Shown: positions 8,563 to 19,152 of the stretch, piece after piece
Layout: the number at the start of each line of letters is the position of its first letter
Position numbering within the stretch: the first letter of the stretch is position 1
DNA from: Guptibacillus spartinae
GTDB taxonomy: Bacteria > Bacillota > Bacilli > Bacillales > Guptibacillaceae
Assembly: GCF_028610625.1 (NCBI RefSeq)
Contig: NZ_JAQQWU010000001.1
Span: 496,001-560,000, forward strand
Reading direction: 5' to 3'
Length of the DNA: 64,000 nt
Program-made: the position numbers and the translations under genes
The notes under the pieces: generated by a model
Databases searched by the model: none
Told to the model about the DNA's origin: nothing
What the model saw: only the letters and a program-made list of their open reading frames with translations

Positions 8563-8576
8563 ATTTTCTATACAAT
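8547..8576 (+). promoter_or_regulatory. Candidate promoter for sucCD
   Basis: TAGACA (8547-8552) and TACAAT (8571-8576) with an 18-bp spacer, about 48 nt before the sucC ATG. Confidence 0.45.
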
Positions 8577-8623
8577 GAAAACGTCGTCAAAGATTTGATT
8601 GACTAGGATAGGAGGATGAGAGA

Positions 8624-9784
8624 ATGAATATCCATGAATATCAAGGAAAAGAAGTCCTAAGAAGCTACGGGGTATCCGTCCCTAATGGACAAGTCGCATA
8701 CTCCGCGAAAGAAGCTGTGGACGTTGCAAAACAATTAGACAGCAGTGTTTATGTTGTAAAAGCACAAATCCATGCAGGTGGTCGAGGAAAAGCTGGCGGT
8801 GTTAAAATCGCTAAGAACCTTGAGGAAGTTCGTACATATGCTGAGGAAATCCTCGGAAAAACACTTGTTACTCATCAAACGGGACCAGAAGGTAAGGAAG
8901 TAAAGCGCTTACTTATCGAAGAAGGTTGCGATATTAAACAGGAATATTACGTTGGCCTAGTACTTGATCGCGTGACGTCTCGTGTCGTTATGATGGCATC
9001 TGAAGAAGGCGGAACTGAAATTGAAGAAGTGGCTGAACATAGCCCTGAAAAGATCTTCAAAGAAGTGATCGATCCTGCCGTTGGTCTTCAAGGTTATCAA
9101 GCTAGAAGACTAGCATTTAACATTAATATTCCGAAAGAACAAATCAACAAAGCAGTGAAATTCATGCTTGGTTTGTATACCGTTTTTGTTGAAAAGGATG
9201 CTTCAATTGCGGAAATCAACCCGCTAGTTACAACGGGTGATGGTAACGTCATGGCACTTGATGCAAAACTAAATTTTGATCCAAATGCACTTTATCGTCA
9301 TAAAGATATTCTTGAACTTCGTGACCTTGACGAAGAAGATACAAAGGAAATCGAAGCGTCAAAATATGAATTAAGCTATATCGCACTTGATGGCAATATC
9401 GGCTGTATGGTTAACGGTGCTGGTCTTGCGATGGCAACGATGGATATTATCAAGCACTACGGCGGCGACCCCGCTAACTTCCTTGACGTTGGGGGCGGCG
9501 CAACAGCTGAGAAAGTAACGGAAGCCTTCAAAATTATCCTTTCTGATAAAAACGTAAAAGGCATTTACGTAAACATTTTCGGTGGAATCATGAAATGTGA
9601 CGTTATCGCTGAAGGTGTCGTAGAAGCTACGAAACAAGTTGGTCTTGAAATTCCGCTTGTTGTACGTCTTGAAGGAACAAATGTTGATCTTGGAAAGCAA
9701 ATCCTGAAAGATTCAGGATTAAATATTACCGCTGCTGAGTCTATGGCTGACGGCGCGGAAAAAATCGTTTCATTAGTTAAGTAG
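8624..9784 (+). CDS. sucC: Succinate-CoA ligase (ADP-forming), beta subunit
   Basis: TCA-cycle enzyme subunit that couples succinyl-CoA cleavage to nucleotide triphosphate formation. The 386-residue protein begins [17 protein letters not shown] and has an ATP-grasp domain (about 1-240, with [14 protein letters not shown]) and a C-terminal ligase/CoA domain containing [15 protein letters not shown] and the GGGA and GGI loops. Length fits the family (385). The ATG follows AGGATAGGAGG, and sucD starts 16 nt after the stop. Confidence 0.98.
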   Translation: MNIHEYQGKEVLRSYGVSVPNGQVAYSAKEAVDVAKQLDSSVYVVKAQIHAGGRGKAGGVKIAKNLEEVRTYAEEILGKTLVTHQTGPEGKEVKRLLIEEGCDIKQEYYVGLVLDRVTSRVVMMASEEGGTEIEEVAEHSPEKIFKEVIDPAVGLQGYQARRLAFNINIPKEQINKAVKFMLGLYTVFVEKDASIAEINPLVTTGDGNVMALDAKLNFDPNALYRHKDILELRDLDEEDTKEIEASKYELSYIALDGNIGCMVNGAGLAMATMDIIKHYGGDPANFLDVGGGATAEKVTEAFKIILSDKNVKGIYVNIFGGIMKCDVIAEGVVEATKQVGLEIPLVVRLEGTNVDLGKQILKDSGLNITAAESMADGAEKIVSLVK

Positions 9785-9800
9785 AAAGGCGGGACTAGGA

Positions 9801-10709
9801 ATGAGCGTATACATTAATCAAGATACAAAAGTCATCGTTCAAGGGATTACAGGATCTGTTGGTTTATTTCATACACAGCAAATGCTTGAGTATGGTACGA
9901 AAATTGTTGGTGGTGTAACGCCAGGTAAAGGCGGCACTGAAGTAGAAGGCGTTCCTGTATTTGATACAGTTGAACAAGCTGTACAAAAAACAGGCGCTAA
10001 TGCTTCTGTCATTTATGTTCCGCCTGCTTTTGCAGCCGATGCGATTATGGAAGCGGTTGACGCTGAAATGGACCTTGCGATTTGTATTACGGAAGGAATC
10101 CCGGTCATCGACATGGTGAAAGTAAAGCGTTATATGGAAGGAAAGAAAACACGTCTTGTTGGTCCAAACTGTCCAGGCGTGATCACTCCTGAAGAATGTA
10201 AGATCGGTATTATGCCGGGCTATATTCACAAAAAAGGTCATGTAGGCGTTGTTTCTCGTTCTGGTACGTTAACATATGAAGCTGTTCATCAGCTTTCAGA
10301 ATCAGGAATTGGCCAATCAACAGCTGTTGGTATTGGTGGTGACCCGGTCAATGGTACGAACTTTATCGATGTCTTGAAAGCATTTAACGAAGATGACGAT
10401 ACGTATGCGGTAATCATGATTGGTGAAATCGGCGGTACTGCTGAAGAAGAAGCAGCTGAATGGGTGAAAGCAAACATGACGAAGCCGGTTGTTGGCTTTA
10501 TCGGAGGTCAAACGGCACCTCCAGGAAAACGTATGGGTCATGCCGGTGCGATTATTTCTGGCGGTAAAGGTACGGCTGATGAAAAGATCAAAACAATGGA
10601 GTCGTGTGGCATTAAAGTCGCTCCAACTCCTGCAGTAATGGGCGAAACGCTTATTTCAGTTTTAGAAGATAAAGGCTTACTAGAGAAGTGCACAACACAT
10701 AAGGCTTAA
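9801..10709 (+). CDS. sucD: Succinate-CoA ligase (ADP-forming), alpha subunit
   Basis: Partner of SucC that binds CoA and carries the phosphohistidine. The 302-residue product has the N-terminal CoA-binding Rossmann domain ([11 protein letters not shown] near residues 14-24) and the C-terminal ligase domain with the active-site His in [17 protein letters not shown]. Length is close to the usual 300. A strong hairpin 3 nt after the stop ends the sucCD operon. Confidence 0.98.
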   Translation: MSVYINQDTKVIVQGITGSVGLFHTQQMLEYGTKIVGGVTPGKGGTEVEGVPVFDTVEQAVQKTGANASVIYVPPAFAADAIMEAVDAEMDLAICITEGIPVIDMVKVKRYMEGKKTRLVGPNCPGVITPEECKIGIMPGYIHKKGHVGVVSRSGTLTYEAVHQLSESGIGQSTAVGIGGDPVNGTNFIDVLKAFNEDDDTYAVIMIGEIGGTAEEEAAEWVKANMTKPVVGFIGGQTAPPGKRMGHAGAIISGGKGTADEKIKTMESCGIKVAPTPAVMGETLISVLEDKGLLEKCTTHKA

Positions 10710-10712
10710 TCA

Positions 10713-10739
10713 AAATAGCTCCCGTATTGGGAGCTATTT
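10713..10739 (+). terminator. Terminator after sucCD
   Basis: AAATAGCTCCC (10713-10723) pairs with GGGAGCTATTT (10729-10739), 11 bp with a 5-nt loop; the tail is TTTCTCTT. Confidence 0.65.
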
Positions 10740-10795
10740 CTCTTATACATAACGGGCATGAGAAAATTTTTATTCCTGATAGGAGAGGACCGTGA

Positions 10796-11692
10796 TTGAG
10801 AACATTTAGGAGCAGGTTAATTCAGTTGCATCAGTGCCAGGGCTGCACCTGGAAAGTGATGCAATCCTTTCTCATATTTGACCCAACGCTTCAAAGCATA
10901 TATGATATGTCTGCTACTCAGTTAAGACAATTTGGTTTATCAAACGAGCAAGCTGGTTATTTATATGAAGACTTACATGATCATCATCCGTGGAAATTAT
11001 CACATTTTAAAGCGGGCGATATTCGCGTTATAACAAGATTTGATGAGGCATATCCTGAACAACTGACGCATATTTATGATGCACCATGGGTGCTCTATTG
11101 CATTGGGAATACTAACCTCCTTCATCAAAATCAACTGTTAAGCGTTGTAGGTTCAAGAAATCATTCACCTAATGCGTGCAACGTGATGAAACAGATCCTA
11201 ACACCGCTCTTAGCAAGTGGATGGACAATCGTTAGCGGATTAGCTCTTGGAATTGATACTCTTGCTCATAAGCTCGCGTTAGAGCATGGTACGGGAACAA
11301 TTGCAGTCCTTGGCGGCGGGTTTAAGTCAATTTATCCGAAGGAAAATGAGTTGCTTGCTTCTACCATTGCAAGAGATGGTCTCTTACTAACGGAATACCC
11401 ACCTCATCGGCGCCCTGAAAAACATCAGTTTCCTGAGCGGAACCGCATTATTAGTGGATTATCTCCAGGAACTCTCATTATTGAAGCGCAAAAACGCAGT
11501 GGTTCACTGATTACAGCAGACCAGGCGATGGAGCAAGGTCGTGAAGTTTTTTGCTTGCCTGGAAACATCACAGACCCTTATGCTGAAGGGACAAATCGTC
11601 TTATTCAGCAAGGAGCCAAACTGGTTCTTGAAACAAATGATATCCTGAATGAATGGCCAAATTTTCATAAAACGGATACTAGCACTATTTGA
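10796..11692 (+). CDS. dprA: DNA-processing protein DprA
   Basis: Loads RecA onto single-stranded DNA taken up during transformation. The 298-residue protein has an N-terminal helical part and the DprA Rossmann domain with VVGSRNHSPNA, SGLALGIDTLAH and the FPERNRIISGL segment near residue 210. The start is a TTG at 10796 with AGGAGAGG 6 nt upstream; a GTG at 10792 is in another frame and runs into a stop after five codons. The sucD-dprA-topA order is conserved in Bacillaceae. Presence alone does not prove natural competence. Confidence 0.95.
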   Translation: MRTFRSRLIQLHQCQGCTWKVMQSFLIFDPTLQSIYDMSATQLRQFGLSNEQAGYLYEDLHDHHPWKLSHFKAGDIRVITRFDEAYPEQLTHIYDAPWVLYCIGNTNLLHQNQLLSVVGSRNHSPNACNVMKQILTPLLASGWTIVSGLALGIDTLAHKLALEHGTGTIAVLGGGFKSIYPKENELLASTIARDGLLLTEYPPHRRPEKHQFPERNRIISGLSPGTLIIEAQKRSGSLITADQAMEQGREVFCLPGNITDPYAEGTNRLIQQGAKLVLETNDILNEWPNFHKTDTSTI

Positions 11693-11763
11693 CAAACGAG
11701 TTTTGACTATTGAATAATAAGGAAGATTTTAAAATTTACCTCAATGGGGGGAGGAAACGTATT

Positions 11764-13836
11764 GTGGCAGATTATCTAGTAATTGTTGAATCTCCCGCTA
11801 AAGCAAAAACAATTGAAAAATATTTAGGAAAGAAATATCAAGTGAAAGCCTCATTAGGTCACGTCATTGACCTTCCTAGAAGTCAGATGGGCGTTGATGT
11901 GGAAAACAACTATGCTCCTAAATATATAACAATACGCGGGAAAGGCCCTGTTCTAAAAGAAATCAAAGATGCAGCAAAAAAAGCGAAGAAAGTCTATCTC
12001 GCAGCTGACCCCGATCGCGAAGGGGAAGCAATTGCATGGCATCTTGCTCACAGTTTAAAAATCGATGAGCAAACAGAGTGCAGGGTTGTCTTTAATGAAA
12101 TTACAAAAGATGCGGTAAAGGATGCCTTCAAGCAACCGAGACCGATTAATATGGATCTTGTTGATGCTCAGCAAGCAAGACGTGTCTTAGACCGTTTAGT
12201 TGGGTACAACATTAGTCCATTATTATGGAAGAAAGTAAAAAAAGGTTTAAGTGCAGGACGAGTGCAATCCGTTGCCGTTCGTCTTATTATTGAAAGAGAA
12301 AAAGAAATTCAAAATTTTGAAGCAGAAGAATATTGGAAAATTAAAGCGTCATTTGAAAAAGATGGAGAACAATTCGAGGCTGGTTTCTACGGAGTAGATG
12401 GAAAGAAAACAGACCTGCAATCACGTGAAGATGTCGACAATGTTCTAAAACGCATTCAAGGCGATCGGTTTAATATCCAATCAGTTCAAAAGAAAGAACG
12501 CAAACGAAACCCGGCCCTACCGTTTACCACATCTTCTCTTCAACAGGAAGCAGCTAGAAAACTTAACTTCCGCGCGAAGAAAACGATGATGCTCGCTCAG
12601 CAACTTTATGAAGGGATTGCGATTGGAAAACAGGGAACAGTCGGTTTAATTACGTACATGAGAACGGATTCCACTCGCATCTCTGAAACAGCGAAGGATG
12701 AAGCGAAGGAATACATCCAGGGCAAATATGGAGACACCTATTTATCAGCTAAAAAGACTGCTAAGAAGCAGTCCGGTAAATCACAAGATGCACACGAAGC
12801 GGTTCGACCAACGTCCGTTATGCGAGATCCATCTGAAATGAAGGCATACTTAAAACGCGATCAGTTACGTTTATACAAACTCATTTGGGAGCGTTTTGTA
12901 GCGAGTCAGATGGCGCCGGCGATCATGGATACGATGAGTGTTGACCTAGGAAATAATGGTACAATTTTCCGCGCTACAGGGTCTAAAGTGAAATTTAAAG
13001 GGTTTATGAAAGTGTATGTGGAAGGCAATGACGACAATAAAAAGGAAGAAGATAAGATGCTTCCTGATCTTGAAGAAGGAATGAATGTTTCGACTTCAGA
13101 AATTGATCCGACACAGCACTTTACACAACCACCGCCGCGGTATTCGGAAGCGCGTCTTGTTAAAACGATGGAAGAACTCGGTATTGGGAGACCATCTACT
13201 TATGCACCGACGCTTGATACCATTCAGCGAAGAGGATACGTTGCATTAGAAGATAAGAAATTTGTTCCTACTGAGCTTGGCGAAATTGTGTTAGAGCTCA
13301 TTCTTGAGTTCTTCCAGGATATTATCAACATTGAATTTACAGCCGGATTAGAAAATGATCTTGACAAAATCGAGGATGGCGAGGCAGAATGGATTTCTGT
13401 CATCAACGAATTTTATCAAAACTTCGAGAAGCGGTTGAAAGTAGCCGAAGAAGAAATGAAGGAAGTTGAAATCAAAGATGAACCAGCTGGAGAAGATTGT
13501 GAGAAATGCGGTTCTCCAATGGTCATCAAGATGGGGCGCTATGGAAAGTTTATGGCCTGCTCAAACTTTCCGGATTGTCGAAATACAAAACCGATTCTAA
13601 AAGAAGTTGGCGTTACTTGTCCGAAATGTAAAGAAGGTAATGTCGTAGAACGTAAAAGTAAAAAGAACCGCCTCTTTTATGGTTGCGATCGCTTCCCTGA
13701 ATGTGATTTCTTATCATGGGATAAACCGATTAAACGTCCATGTCCTAAATGCGGTGATTTACTTGTCGAGAAGAAAACGAAGAAAAAGAAAGAAATCAAA
13801 TGCGTAAACTGTGATTTCGTTGAAGAAGAAAACTAG
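11764..13836 (+). CDS. topA: DNA topoisomerase I
   Basis: Type IA topoisomerase that relaxes negative supercoils. The 690-residue protein starts with the TOPRIM domain ([20 protein letters not shown], later the acidic DPDREGEA), then the catalytic core with active-site Tyr298 in [10 protein letters not shown]. The C-terminus carries three cysteine-rich zinc-ribbon modules (CEKCGSP..., CPKCKEG..., CPKCGDL...). The GTG at 11764 has GGGGGGAGG upstream and gives the usual length; the longer in-frame TTG start at 11710 has no binding site. Confidence 0.97.
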   Translation: MADYLVIVESPAKAKTIEKYLGKKYQVKASLGHVIDLPRSQMGVDVENNYAPKYITIRGKGPVLKEIKDAAKKAKKVYLAADPDREGEAIAWHLAHSLKIDEQTECRVVFNEITKDAVKDAFKQPRPINMDLVDAQQARRVLDRLVGYNISPLLWKKVKKGLSAGRVQSVAVRLIIEREKEIQNFEAEEYWKIKASFEKDGEQFEAGFYGVDGKKTDLQSREDVDNVLKRIQGDRFNIQSVQKKERKRNPALPFTTSSLQQEAARKLNFRAKKTMMLAQQLYEGIAIGKQGTVGLITYMRTDSTRISETAKDEAKEYIQGKYGDTYLSAKKTAKKQSGKSQDAHEAVRPTSVMRDPSEMKAYLKRDQLRLYKLIWERFVASQMAPAIMDTMSVDLGNNGTIFRATGSKVKFKGFMKVYVEGNDDNKKEEDKMLPDLEEGMNVSTSEIDPTQHFTQPPPRYSEARLVKTMEELGIGRPSTYAPTLDTIQRRGYVALEDKKFVPTELGEIVLELILEFFQDIINIEFTAGLENDLDKIEDGEAEWISVINEFYQNFEKRLKVAEEEMKEVEIKDEPAGEDCEKCGSPMVIKMGRYGKFMACSNFPDCRNTKPILKEVGVTCPKCKEGNVVERKSKKNRLFYGCDRFPECDFLSWDKPIKRPCPKCGDLLVEKKTKKKKEIKCVNCDFVEEEN

Positions 13837-13851
13837 TAAGGGGTTATGGTA

Positions 13852-15156
13852 ATGAGTAAACATGTGACGGTAATCGGTGCCGGACTTGCTGGAAGTGAAG
13901 CGGCGTGGCAACTTGCAAAGCAAGGAGTGGACGTTCATCTCTATGAGATGCGTCCTAAGAAACAAACGCCTGCTCACCATACCGATAAATTTGCTGAACT
14001 AGTATGTAGTAACTCACTAAGAGCGAATACGTTAACAAATGCAGTAGGAGTCTTAAAGGAAGAAATGCGGAAGATGGACTCTGTGATCATTAAATCTGCT
14101 GACGAATGTGCGGTACCTGCTGGTGGTGCACTAGCAGTTGACCGCCATGAATTCGCTGCGAAAGTAACGGAGAATGTTAAAAACCATCCGAACGTAACGG
14201 TCTTTTCAGAGGAATGCACGAAAATTCCTGATGGCCCAACAATAATTGCGACGGGTCCGCTCACGTCGAAAGATTTATCTGATCAGTTGAAGGCGCTTAG
14301 TGGAGAAGAGTATTTATACTTCTATGATGCAGCTGCTCCGATTATTGAAACGGAAAGCATCGATATGGATAAAGTGTATAAGAAGTCTCGTTATGATAAG
14401 GGAGAAGCGGCGTACTTAAATTGTCCGATGACGGAGGAAGAATTTAACACGTTCTATGAAGCGCTTATATCTGCTGAAACGGTTCCGCTAAAAGAATTTG
14501 AAAAGGAAATTTTCTTTGAGGGCTGTATGCCGATTGAAGTGATGGCTCAACGAGGGCAGAAAACGATGACATTCGGACCCCTTAAGCCTGTTGGATTAGA
14601 AGATCCTCGTACAGGAAAACGTCCTTATGCAGTCGTGCAACTAAGACAGGATAATGCGTCTGGTACGCTTTACAATATTGTTGGATTCCAAACGCATCTG
14701 AAGTGGGGACCGCAAAAAGAAGTTATTCGCTTAATTCCAGGTCTCGAAAATGCGGATATCGTTCGTTATGGTGTCATGCATCGTAATACCTTTATTAATT
14801 CGCCGAATCTATTAAAACCAACCTATCAGTATAAAGATCGCGAGAATCTCTTCTTTGCAGGTCAAATGACTGGCGTTGAAGGTTATGTTGAATCAGCTGC
14901 GTCGGGCTTAATTGCAGGATTCAATGCTGCCCGTCTCATGAATGGTGATGAGCCAGTCGTATTCCCAGAAGAAACGGCACTTGGTAGTCTGGCGAATTAT
15001 ATTACGACGGCTAACCCAGATAACTTCCAACCGATGAATGCCAACTTTGGTTTGTTTCCGCCACTTGAAACGCGAATCAAAAGCAAGAAGGAACGCAATG
15101 AAACAATCGCGAATCGAGCCTTAGAAACAATTCAGAATTTTGTAAAAAGATTGTAA
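13852..15156 (+). CDS. trmFO: Methylenetetrahydrofolate-tRNA-(uracil-5-)-methyltransferase TrmFO
   Basis: FAD-dependent enzyme that makes m5U54 in the T-loop of tRNA using methylenetetrahydrofolate. The 434-residue product has the N-terminal FAD Rossmann motif [13 protein letters not shown] and the family segments [15 protein letters not shown] and [17 protein letters not shown]. The ATG at 13852 is chosen over the in-frame ATG at 13846 because it lies 8 nt behind AAGGGG. The gene was formerly called gid, and its topA-trmFO-xerC order is conserved. Confidence 0.96.
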   Translation: MSKHVTVIGAGLAGSEAAWQLAKQGVDVHLYEMRPKKQTPAHHTDKFAELVCSNSLRANTLTNAVGVLKEEMRKMDSVIIKSADECAVPAGGALAVDRHEFAAKVTENVKNHPNVTVFSEECTKIPDGPTIIATGPLTSKDLSDQLKALSGEEYLYFYDAAAPIIETESIDMDKVYKKSRYDKGEAAYLNCPMTEEEFNTFYEALISAETVPLKEFEKEIFFEGCMPIEVMAQRGQKTMTFGPLKPVGLEDPRTGKRPYAVVQLRQDNASGTLYNIVGFQTHLKWGPQKEVIRLIPGLENADIVRYGVMHRNTFINSPNLLKPTYQYKDRENLFFAGQMTGVEGYVESAASGLIAGFNAARLMNGDEPVVFPEETALGSLANYITTANPDNFQPMNANFGLFPPLETRIKSKKERNETIANRALETIQNFVKRL

Positions 15157-15168
15157 ATTTCTATTGCT

Positions 15169-15205
15169 AAGGCTTCTAAATTGTGTTACGATTTAGAAGC
15201 CTTTT
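15169..15205 (+). terminator. Terminator between trmFO and xerC
   Basis: AAGGCTTCTAAAT (15169-15181) pairs with ATTTAGAAGCCTT (15191-15203), then TT. The hairpin is followed at once by the xerC ribosome-binding site, so it may be leaky. Confidence 0.7.
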
Positions 15206-15217
15206 GAGGTGATGACG

Positions 15218-16123
15218 ATGAATGACAATCAACTAGCTCATATTCAATCATTTTCTGAGTATCTACAGATTGAAAAGAATTGTTCACCACATACGATCTC
15301 AGGTTACTTACAGGATATTGAACATTTCGGGTCTTTTTTGAAGCAGCAGACTATCGATGTCTTTGCTGCTGTTTCTTATGCAGATGTTAGAATTTATTTA
15401 ACTGAGCTCCATGAGCATGGTTACGCTAGAAAAACAGCAGCAAGAAAAATTTCAACGTTACGAAGCTTATATCGCTTCCTTTTACGTGAGAACATTGTTG
15501 AGATTAATCCCTTTACAATGAGTTCCCTACCAAAGCAAGAAAAGCGCCTTCCGCAATTTCTATATGAGAAAGAACTTAACGTGCTGTTTGACACACCTGA
15601 TCGAACGAAGCCGCTTGGTCAAAGAGACAGAGCGCTGCTCGAAGTGTTATACGGATGTGGCATACGAGTTAGTGAGTGTGTTTCACTTAATATAGAAGAC
15701 ATTGATTTTGCGATCGGTACGATTTTTGTCATTGGAAAAGGGCGTAAGGAAAGATATGTACCAATTGGTAGTTTCGCTATAGATGCAGTGAAAGAGTATA
15801 TACAAGATGGACGAGAACAGCTGCTTTCGTCAGGCAAAGAGCCAACTAAAGCCCTGTTTTTGAATTTTAGAGGTAGTCGTGTGACAGCAAGAGGCGTTCG
15901 TACAATTTTAGATAAGATTGTAAAAGATGCTTCATTGCATGTACATATTAGTCCCCATGTGATGAGACACACATTTGCAACGCATTTGCTTAATGAAGGG
16001 GCAGACTTACGTTCTGTACAGGAGCTTTTAGGACATTCTGATTTATCATCTACTCAGATCTATACCCACGTGACGGGAGATCGATTGCGAAATATATACA
16101 TGAACCATCATCCAAGAGCTTAA
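15218..16123 (+). CDS. xerC: Tyrosine recombinase XerC (CodV)
   Basis: Chromosome-dimer resolution recombinase that acts with XerD at dif. The 301-residue protein has an N-terminal SAM-like DNA-binding domain (about 5-90) and the catalytic domain with Arg in YGCGIRVSE, the [10 protein letters not shown] box, the [16 protein letters not shown] box and the nucleophile Tyr in that last motif. The ATG at 15218 sits 6 nt behind GAGGTG; two other in-frame starts just upstream overlap the site. It is the first gene of the cod group with hslV, hslU and codY. Confidence 0.96.
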   Translation: MNDNQLAHIQSFSEYLQIEKNCSPHTISGYLQDIEHFGSFLKQQTIDVFAAVSYADVRIYLTELHEHGYARKTAARKISTLRSLYRFLLRENIVEINPFTMSSLPKQEKRLPQFLYEKELNVLFDTPDRTKPLGQRDRALLEVLYGCGIRVSECVSLNIEDIDFAIGTIFVIGKGRKERYVPIGSFAIDAVKEYIQDGREQLLSSGKEPTKALFLNFRGSRVTARGVRTILDKIVKDASLHVHISPHVMRHTFATHLLNEGADLRSVQELLGHSDLSSTQIYTHVTGDRLRNIYMNHHPRA

Positions 16124-16143
16124 CGGCTCGGGAGGAGGAACTT

Positions 16144-16683
16144 ATGGGAGACTTTCATTCAACGACGATATTTGCCGTACAGCATAATGGCGAGTGTGCA
16201 ATGGCCGGTGATGGCCAGGTGACATTCGGCAATGCTGTTGTCATGAAGCATACAGCAAAGAAAGTAAGAAGACTTTTTCATGGTAAAGTCGTGGCGGGGT
16301 TTGCGGGATCTGTTGCAGATGCCTTCACACTTTTTGAAAAATTCGAAAGCAAGCTTGAAGAATTTGGTGGCAACCTTCAACGTGCCGCTGTAGAGCTTGC
16401 AAAAGAATGGCGCAGTGACCGAGTACTTAGAAAGCTTGAAGCAATGCTAATTGTTATGAATAAAGATGAGCTACTGCTTATCTCGGGTACTGGTGAAGTG
16501 ATCGAACCTGATGATGGCATTCTTTCAATTGGTTCAGGCTCAAACTACGCTCTTTCAGCAGGGAGAGCACTCAAACGCTACAGTGATAACAAGACAGCAG
16601 AAGAAATTGCGCGGGCATCTATGGAAATAGCTTCTGAAATTTGCGTGTACACAAATGATCAAATAATCGTAGAAACCATTTAG
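16144..16683 (+). CDS. hslV: HslV/ClpQ protease subunit of the HslUV proteasome-like complex
   Basis: Peptidase ring of the HslUV (ClpYQ) ATP-dependent protease. The 179-residue protein contains [25 protein letters not shown] and the GIL-SIGSG signature. In B. subtilis CodW the nucleophile was reported to be an N-terminal serine. Here residue 2 is Gly ([12 protein letters not shown]), so the nucleophile would have to be Thr7, exposed after removal of a short propeptide, as in other HslV proteins. It is followed 30 nt later by its ATPase HslU. GGGAGGAGG precedes the ATG. Confidence 0.96.
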   Translation: MGDFHSTTIFAVQHNGECAMAGDGQVTFGNAVVMKHTAKKVRRLFHGKVVAGFAGSVADAFTLFEKFESKLEEFGGNLQRAAVELAKEWRSDRVLRKLEAMLIVMNKDELLLISGTGEVIEPDDGILSIGSGSNYALSAGRALKRYSDNKTAEEIARASMEIASEICVYTNDQIIVETI

Positions 16684-16713
16684 TATATAAAATGTATCTT
16701 TGGAGGAGATCGT

Positions 16714-18108
16714 ATGTCTAATCCATTAACACCGAGACAAATTGTTGAAAAGCTTGATCAGTATATTGTTGGTCAGAATGACGCCAAGAAGGCAGTTGCG
16801 GTGGCGTTAAGAAATCGATACCGCCGTGGCCTTTTGAGCGACAAACTGAAGGATGAAGTCAATCCAAAAAACATTTTAATGATCGGACCAACAGGAGTAG
16901 GGAAGACTGAAATTGCACGACGACTCGCTCGCCTTGTCAATGCTCCGTTTATTAAAGTAGAAGCAACAAAATTTACTGAAGTAGGTTATGTTGGTCGAGA
17001 TGTAGAATCAATGGTTCGTGATCTTGTAGAAACATCGATCCGACTTGTTAAAGAAGATCGCATGGAACAGGTAAAGGGCAAAGCGGAAGAAAATGCGAAC
17101 AAACGTATTGTGGAATTGCTCGTTCCATCTAGTAAAAAGCAAACTCAATACAAAAATCCGCTTGAAATGTTATTTGGGAATCAAGGACAAGAGGAAACAG
17201 CTAATCAGTCTACTAGTGAAGATCAATCGATCTCATCTAGACGGAAGCAAATAGCTCAACAGCTTGCGCTTGGGGAACTAGAAGATCGCATGATTACTGT
17301 AGAAGTAGAAGAACAAAACAACTCCATGATGGATATGTTCCAGGGCGCTGGTATGGAGCAAATGGGCATGAATATGCAGGATATGCTTGGTAATATCATG
17401 CCTAAAAAGAAGAAAAAACGAAAGCTTCCAGTCTCAGAAGCGCGTAAAGTGTTAACGCAAGATGAAGCAGCGAAACTCGTCGATATGGACGAAGTTGCGC
17501 AAGATGCTGTTTCAAAGACCGAACAATCGGGTATCATCTTCATTGATGAAATTGATAAGGTAGCTGGAAAAAGTCAACAATCAGCTGATGTATCAAGAGA
17601 AGGTGTTCAACGAGACATCTTACCTATTGTAGAAGGTTCAACAGTGACGACAAAATATGGACCTGTTAAAACAGATCACATTTTGTTTATGGCTGCAGGG
17701 GCATTTCATATGTCAAAACCGTCAGACCTCATTCCTGAGCTTCAGGGACGTTTCCCAATTCGTGTCGAGCTATCAAGCTTAACAGTAGATGACTTTAAGC
17801 GGATTTTAACTGAACCTGATAACGCTCTTGTGAAGCAATATACAGCTTTATTAGAAACAGAAGGTATTAAAGTTGAATTTTCTGACGATGCTATTCTTAA
17901 AATTGCTACAATTGCTACTGAAGTGAATCAGGACACGGATAATATTGGTGCTCGAAGACTTCATACAATTTTAGAAAAGCTTTTAGAAGATCTATCATTC
18001 GAAGCACCGGACATTAATCTAGACAGCATTACAATTACACCAGAGTATGTTGAGGAAAAGTTAGCTTCTATTGCGAAGAACCGTGACCTCAGCCAATACA
18101 TCCTATAA
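16714..18108 (+). CDS. hslU: HslU/ClpY ATPase subunit
   Basis: AAA+ unfoldase that feeds substrates to HslV. The 464-residue product has Walker A GPTGVGKT (58-65), the long charged I domain (about 110-240, with a Met/Gln-rich stretch near 205-225), Walker B FIDEIDK, and the C-terminal tail ending SQYIL that docks into HslV. Length is close to the usual 467. A GGAGGAG site is present. It lies between its partner hslV and codY. Confidence 0.97.
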   Translation: MSNPLTPRQIVEKLDQYIVGQNDAKKAVAVALRNRYRRGLLSDKLKDEVNPKNILMIGPTGVGKTEIARRLARLVNAPFIKVEATKFTEVGYVGRDVESMVRDLVETSIRLVKEDRMEQVKGKAEENANKRIVELLVPSSKKQTQYKNPLEMLFGNQGQEETANQSTSEDQSISSRRKQIAQQLALGELEDRMITVEVEEQNNSMMDMFQGAGMEQMGMNMQDMLGNIMPKKKKKRKLPVSEARKVLTQDEAAKLVDMDEVAQDAVSKTEQSGIIFIDEIDKVAGKSQQSADVSREGVQRDILPIVEGSTVTTKYGPVKTDHILFMAAGAFHMSKPSDLIPELQGRFPIRVELSSLTVDDFKRILTEPDNALVKQYTALLETEGIKVEFSDDAILKIATIATEVNQDTDNIGARRLHTILEKLLEDLSFEAPDINLDSITITPEYVEEKLASIAKNRDLSQYIL

Positions 18109-18128
18109 TACATACAGGAGGATAAATC

Positions 18129-18905
18129 ATGAATTTACTTGAAAAAACGAGAAAAATTAATGGCATGCTACAAAAATCAGAGGGGCCAGTTAACTTTACA
18201 GATATGGCTGAAACGCTACGCGACGTTATTATGGCTAACGTATATGTGGTAAGCCGTAGAGGGAAGCTACTTGGAATTGCGATTAATCAAGAAATTGAGA
18301 ACGAACGTATGAAGAAAATGTTCTCAGAGCGTCAGTTCCCAGAAGAGTATACTCAAAACCTCTTTGGGATTACTGAAACATCTTCGAACCTTGATATTAC
18401 AAGTGAGTACACAGCTTTCCCAGTAGAAAATCGCGATCTTTTCGAAAAAGGACTTACAACAATCGTACCGATCGTTGGTGGAGGAAGTCGTCTAGGTACG
18501 CTCATCCTTTCACGTTTAAGCGATTCTTTCTCAGATGATGATCTTTTGCTAGCTGAATACGGTGCGACAGTAGTAGGAATGGAGATTCTTCATGAGAAAG
18601 CGGAAGAAATTGAAGAAGAAGCAAGAAACAAAGCAGTCGTTCAAATGGCAATCTCTTCTCTTTCTTACAGTGAACTTGAAGCAATTGAGCACATTTTTGA
18701 AGAACTTGAAGGAAATGAAGGGCTTCTAGTGGCAAGTAAAATCGCTGACCGTGTAGGGATCACTCGCTCTGTCATCGTAAATGCTCTTCGTAAGCTTGAG
18801 AGTGCTGGTGTTATTGAATCCCGTTCTCTAGGAATGAAAGGAACTTACATTAAAGTTCTTAACGATAAGTTTCTAGTAGAACTTTCAAAATTGAAGACAC
18901 AGTAA
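18129..18905 (+). CDS. codY: GTP-sensing pleiotropic transcriptional repressor CodY
   Basis: Global regulator that senses GTP and branched-chain amino acids and represses nutrient-uptake and stationary-phase genes. The 258-residue protein has the N-terminal GAF domain (about 1-155), a linker helix, and a C-terminal winged helix-turn-helix with [20 protein letters not shown] near residue 205. Length matches (259). ACAGGAGGA precedes the ATG. The end of the cod group is marked by a strong terminator, and rpsB follows directly, without the flagellar operon found here in B. subtilis. Confidence 0.98.
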   Translation: MNLLEKTRKINGMLQKSEGPVNFTDMAETLRDVIMANVYVVSRRGKLLGIAINQEIENERMKKMFSERQFPEEYTQNLFGITETSSNLDITSEYTAFPVENRDLFEKGLTTIVPIVGGGSRLGTLILSRLSDSFSDDDLLLAEYGATVVGMEILHEKAEEIEEEARNKAVVQMAISSLSYSELEAIEHIFEELEGNEGLLVASKIADRVGITRSVIVNALRKLESAGVIESRSLGMKGTYIKVLNDKFLVELSKLKTQ

Positions 18906-18912
18906 TTTATCC

Positions 18913-18943
18913 AACGCTCCGGGAACGCTCCCGGAGCGTTTTT
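18913..18943 (+). terminator. Intrinsic terminator after codY
   Basis: AACGCTCCGGG (18913-18923) pairs with CCCGGAGCGTT (18930-18940), then TTTT. Confidence 0.9.
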
Positions 18944-19008
18944 AAACGAATGTCTTCTTTACTTTTGCGAATGATGATGTAGGCATTTATGGAATTTAAG
19001 ATTTAAAC

Positions 19009-19037
19009 TTGCGACTTATCACATGATGTGATATATT
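19009..19037 (+). promoter_or_regulatory. Sigma-A promoter for rpsB
   Basis: TTGCGA (19009-19014) and TATATT (19032-19037) with a 17-bp spacer, giving a leader of about 105 nt before rpsB. Confidence 0.7.
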
Positions 19038-19071
19038 AATCAACGGTGTTAATCACACACGCTTGTTGATT
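19038..19071 (+). promoter_or_regulatory. Hairpin at the 5' end of the rpsB leader
   Basis: AATCAAC (19038-19044) pairs with GTTGATT (19065-19071). An inner GTGT (19046-19049) can pair with ACAC (19055-19058). It lies at or just after the expected transcription start and is a candidate S2 feedback site. Confidence 0.4.
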
Positions 19072-19152
19072 TGGAAAGTGGTGCTGCAGACGCAGTTTTT
19101 TCCGAAATAGATGCAAGCGGAGGATAAAAAAACCATTAGGAGGAACACAATC

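Noticed and set aside
10792-10810. GTG at 10792 as dprA start
   Set aside because: It is in a different frame from dprA and meets a stop after five codons; TTG 10796 is used.
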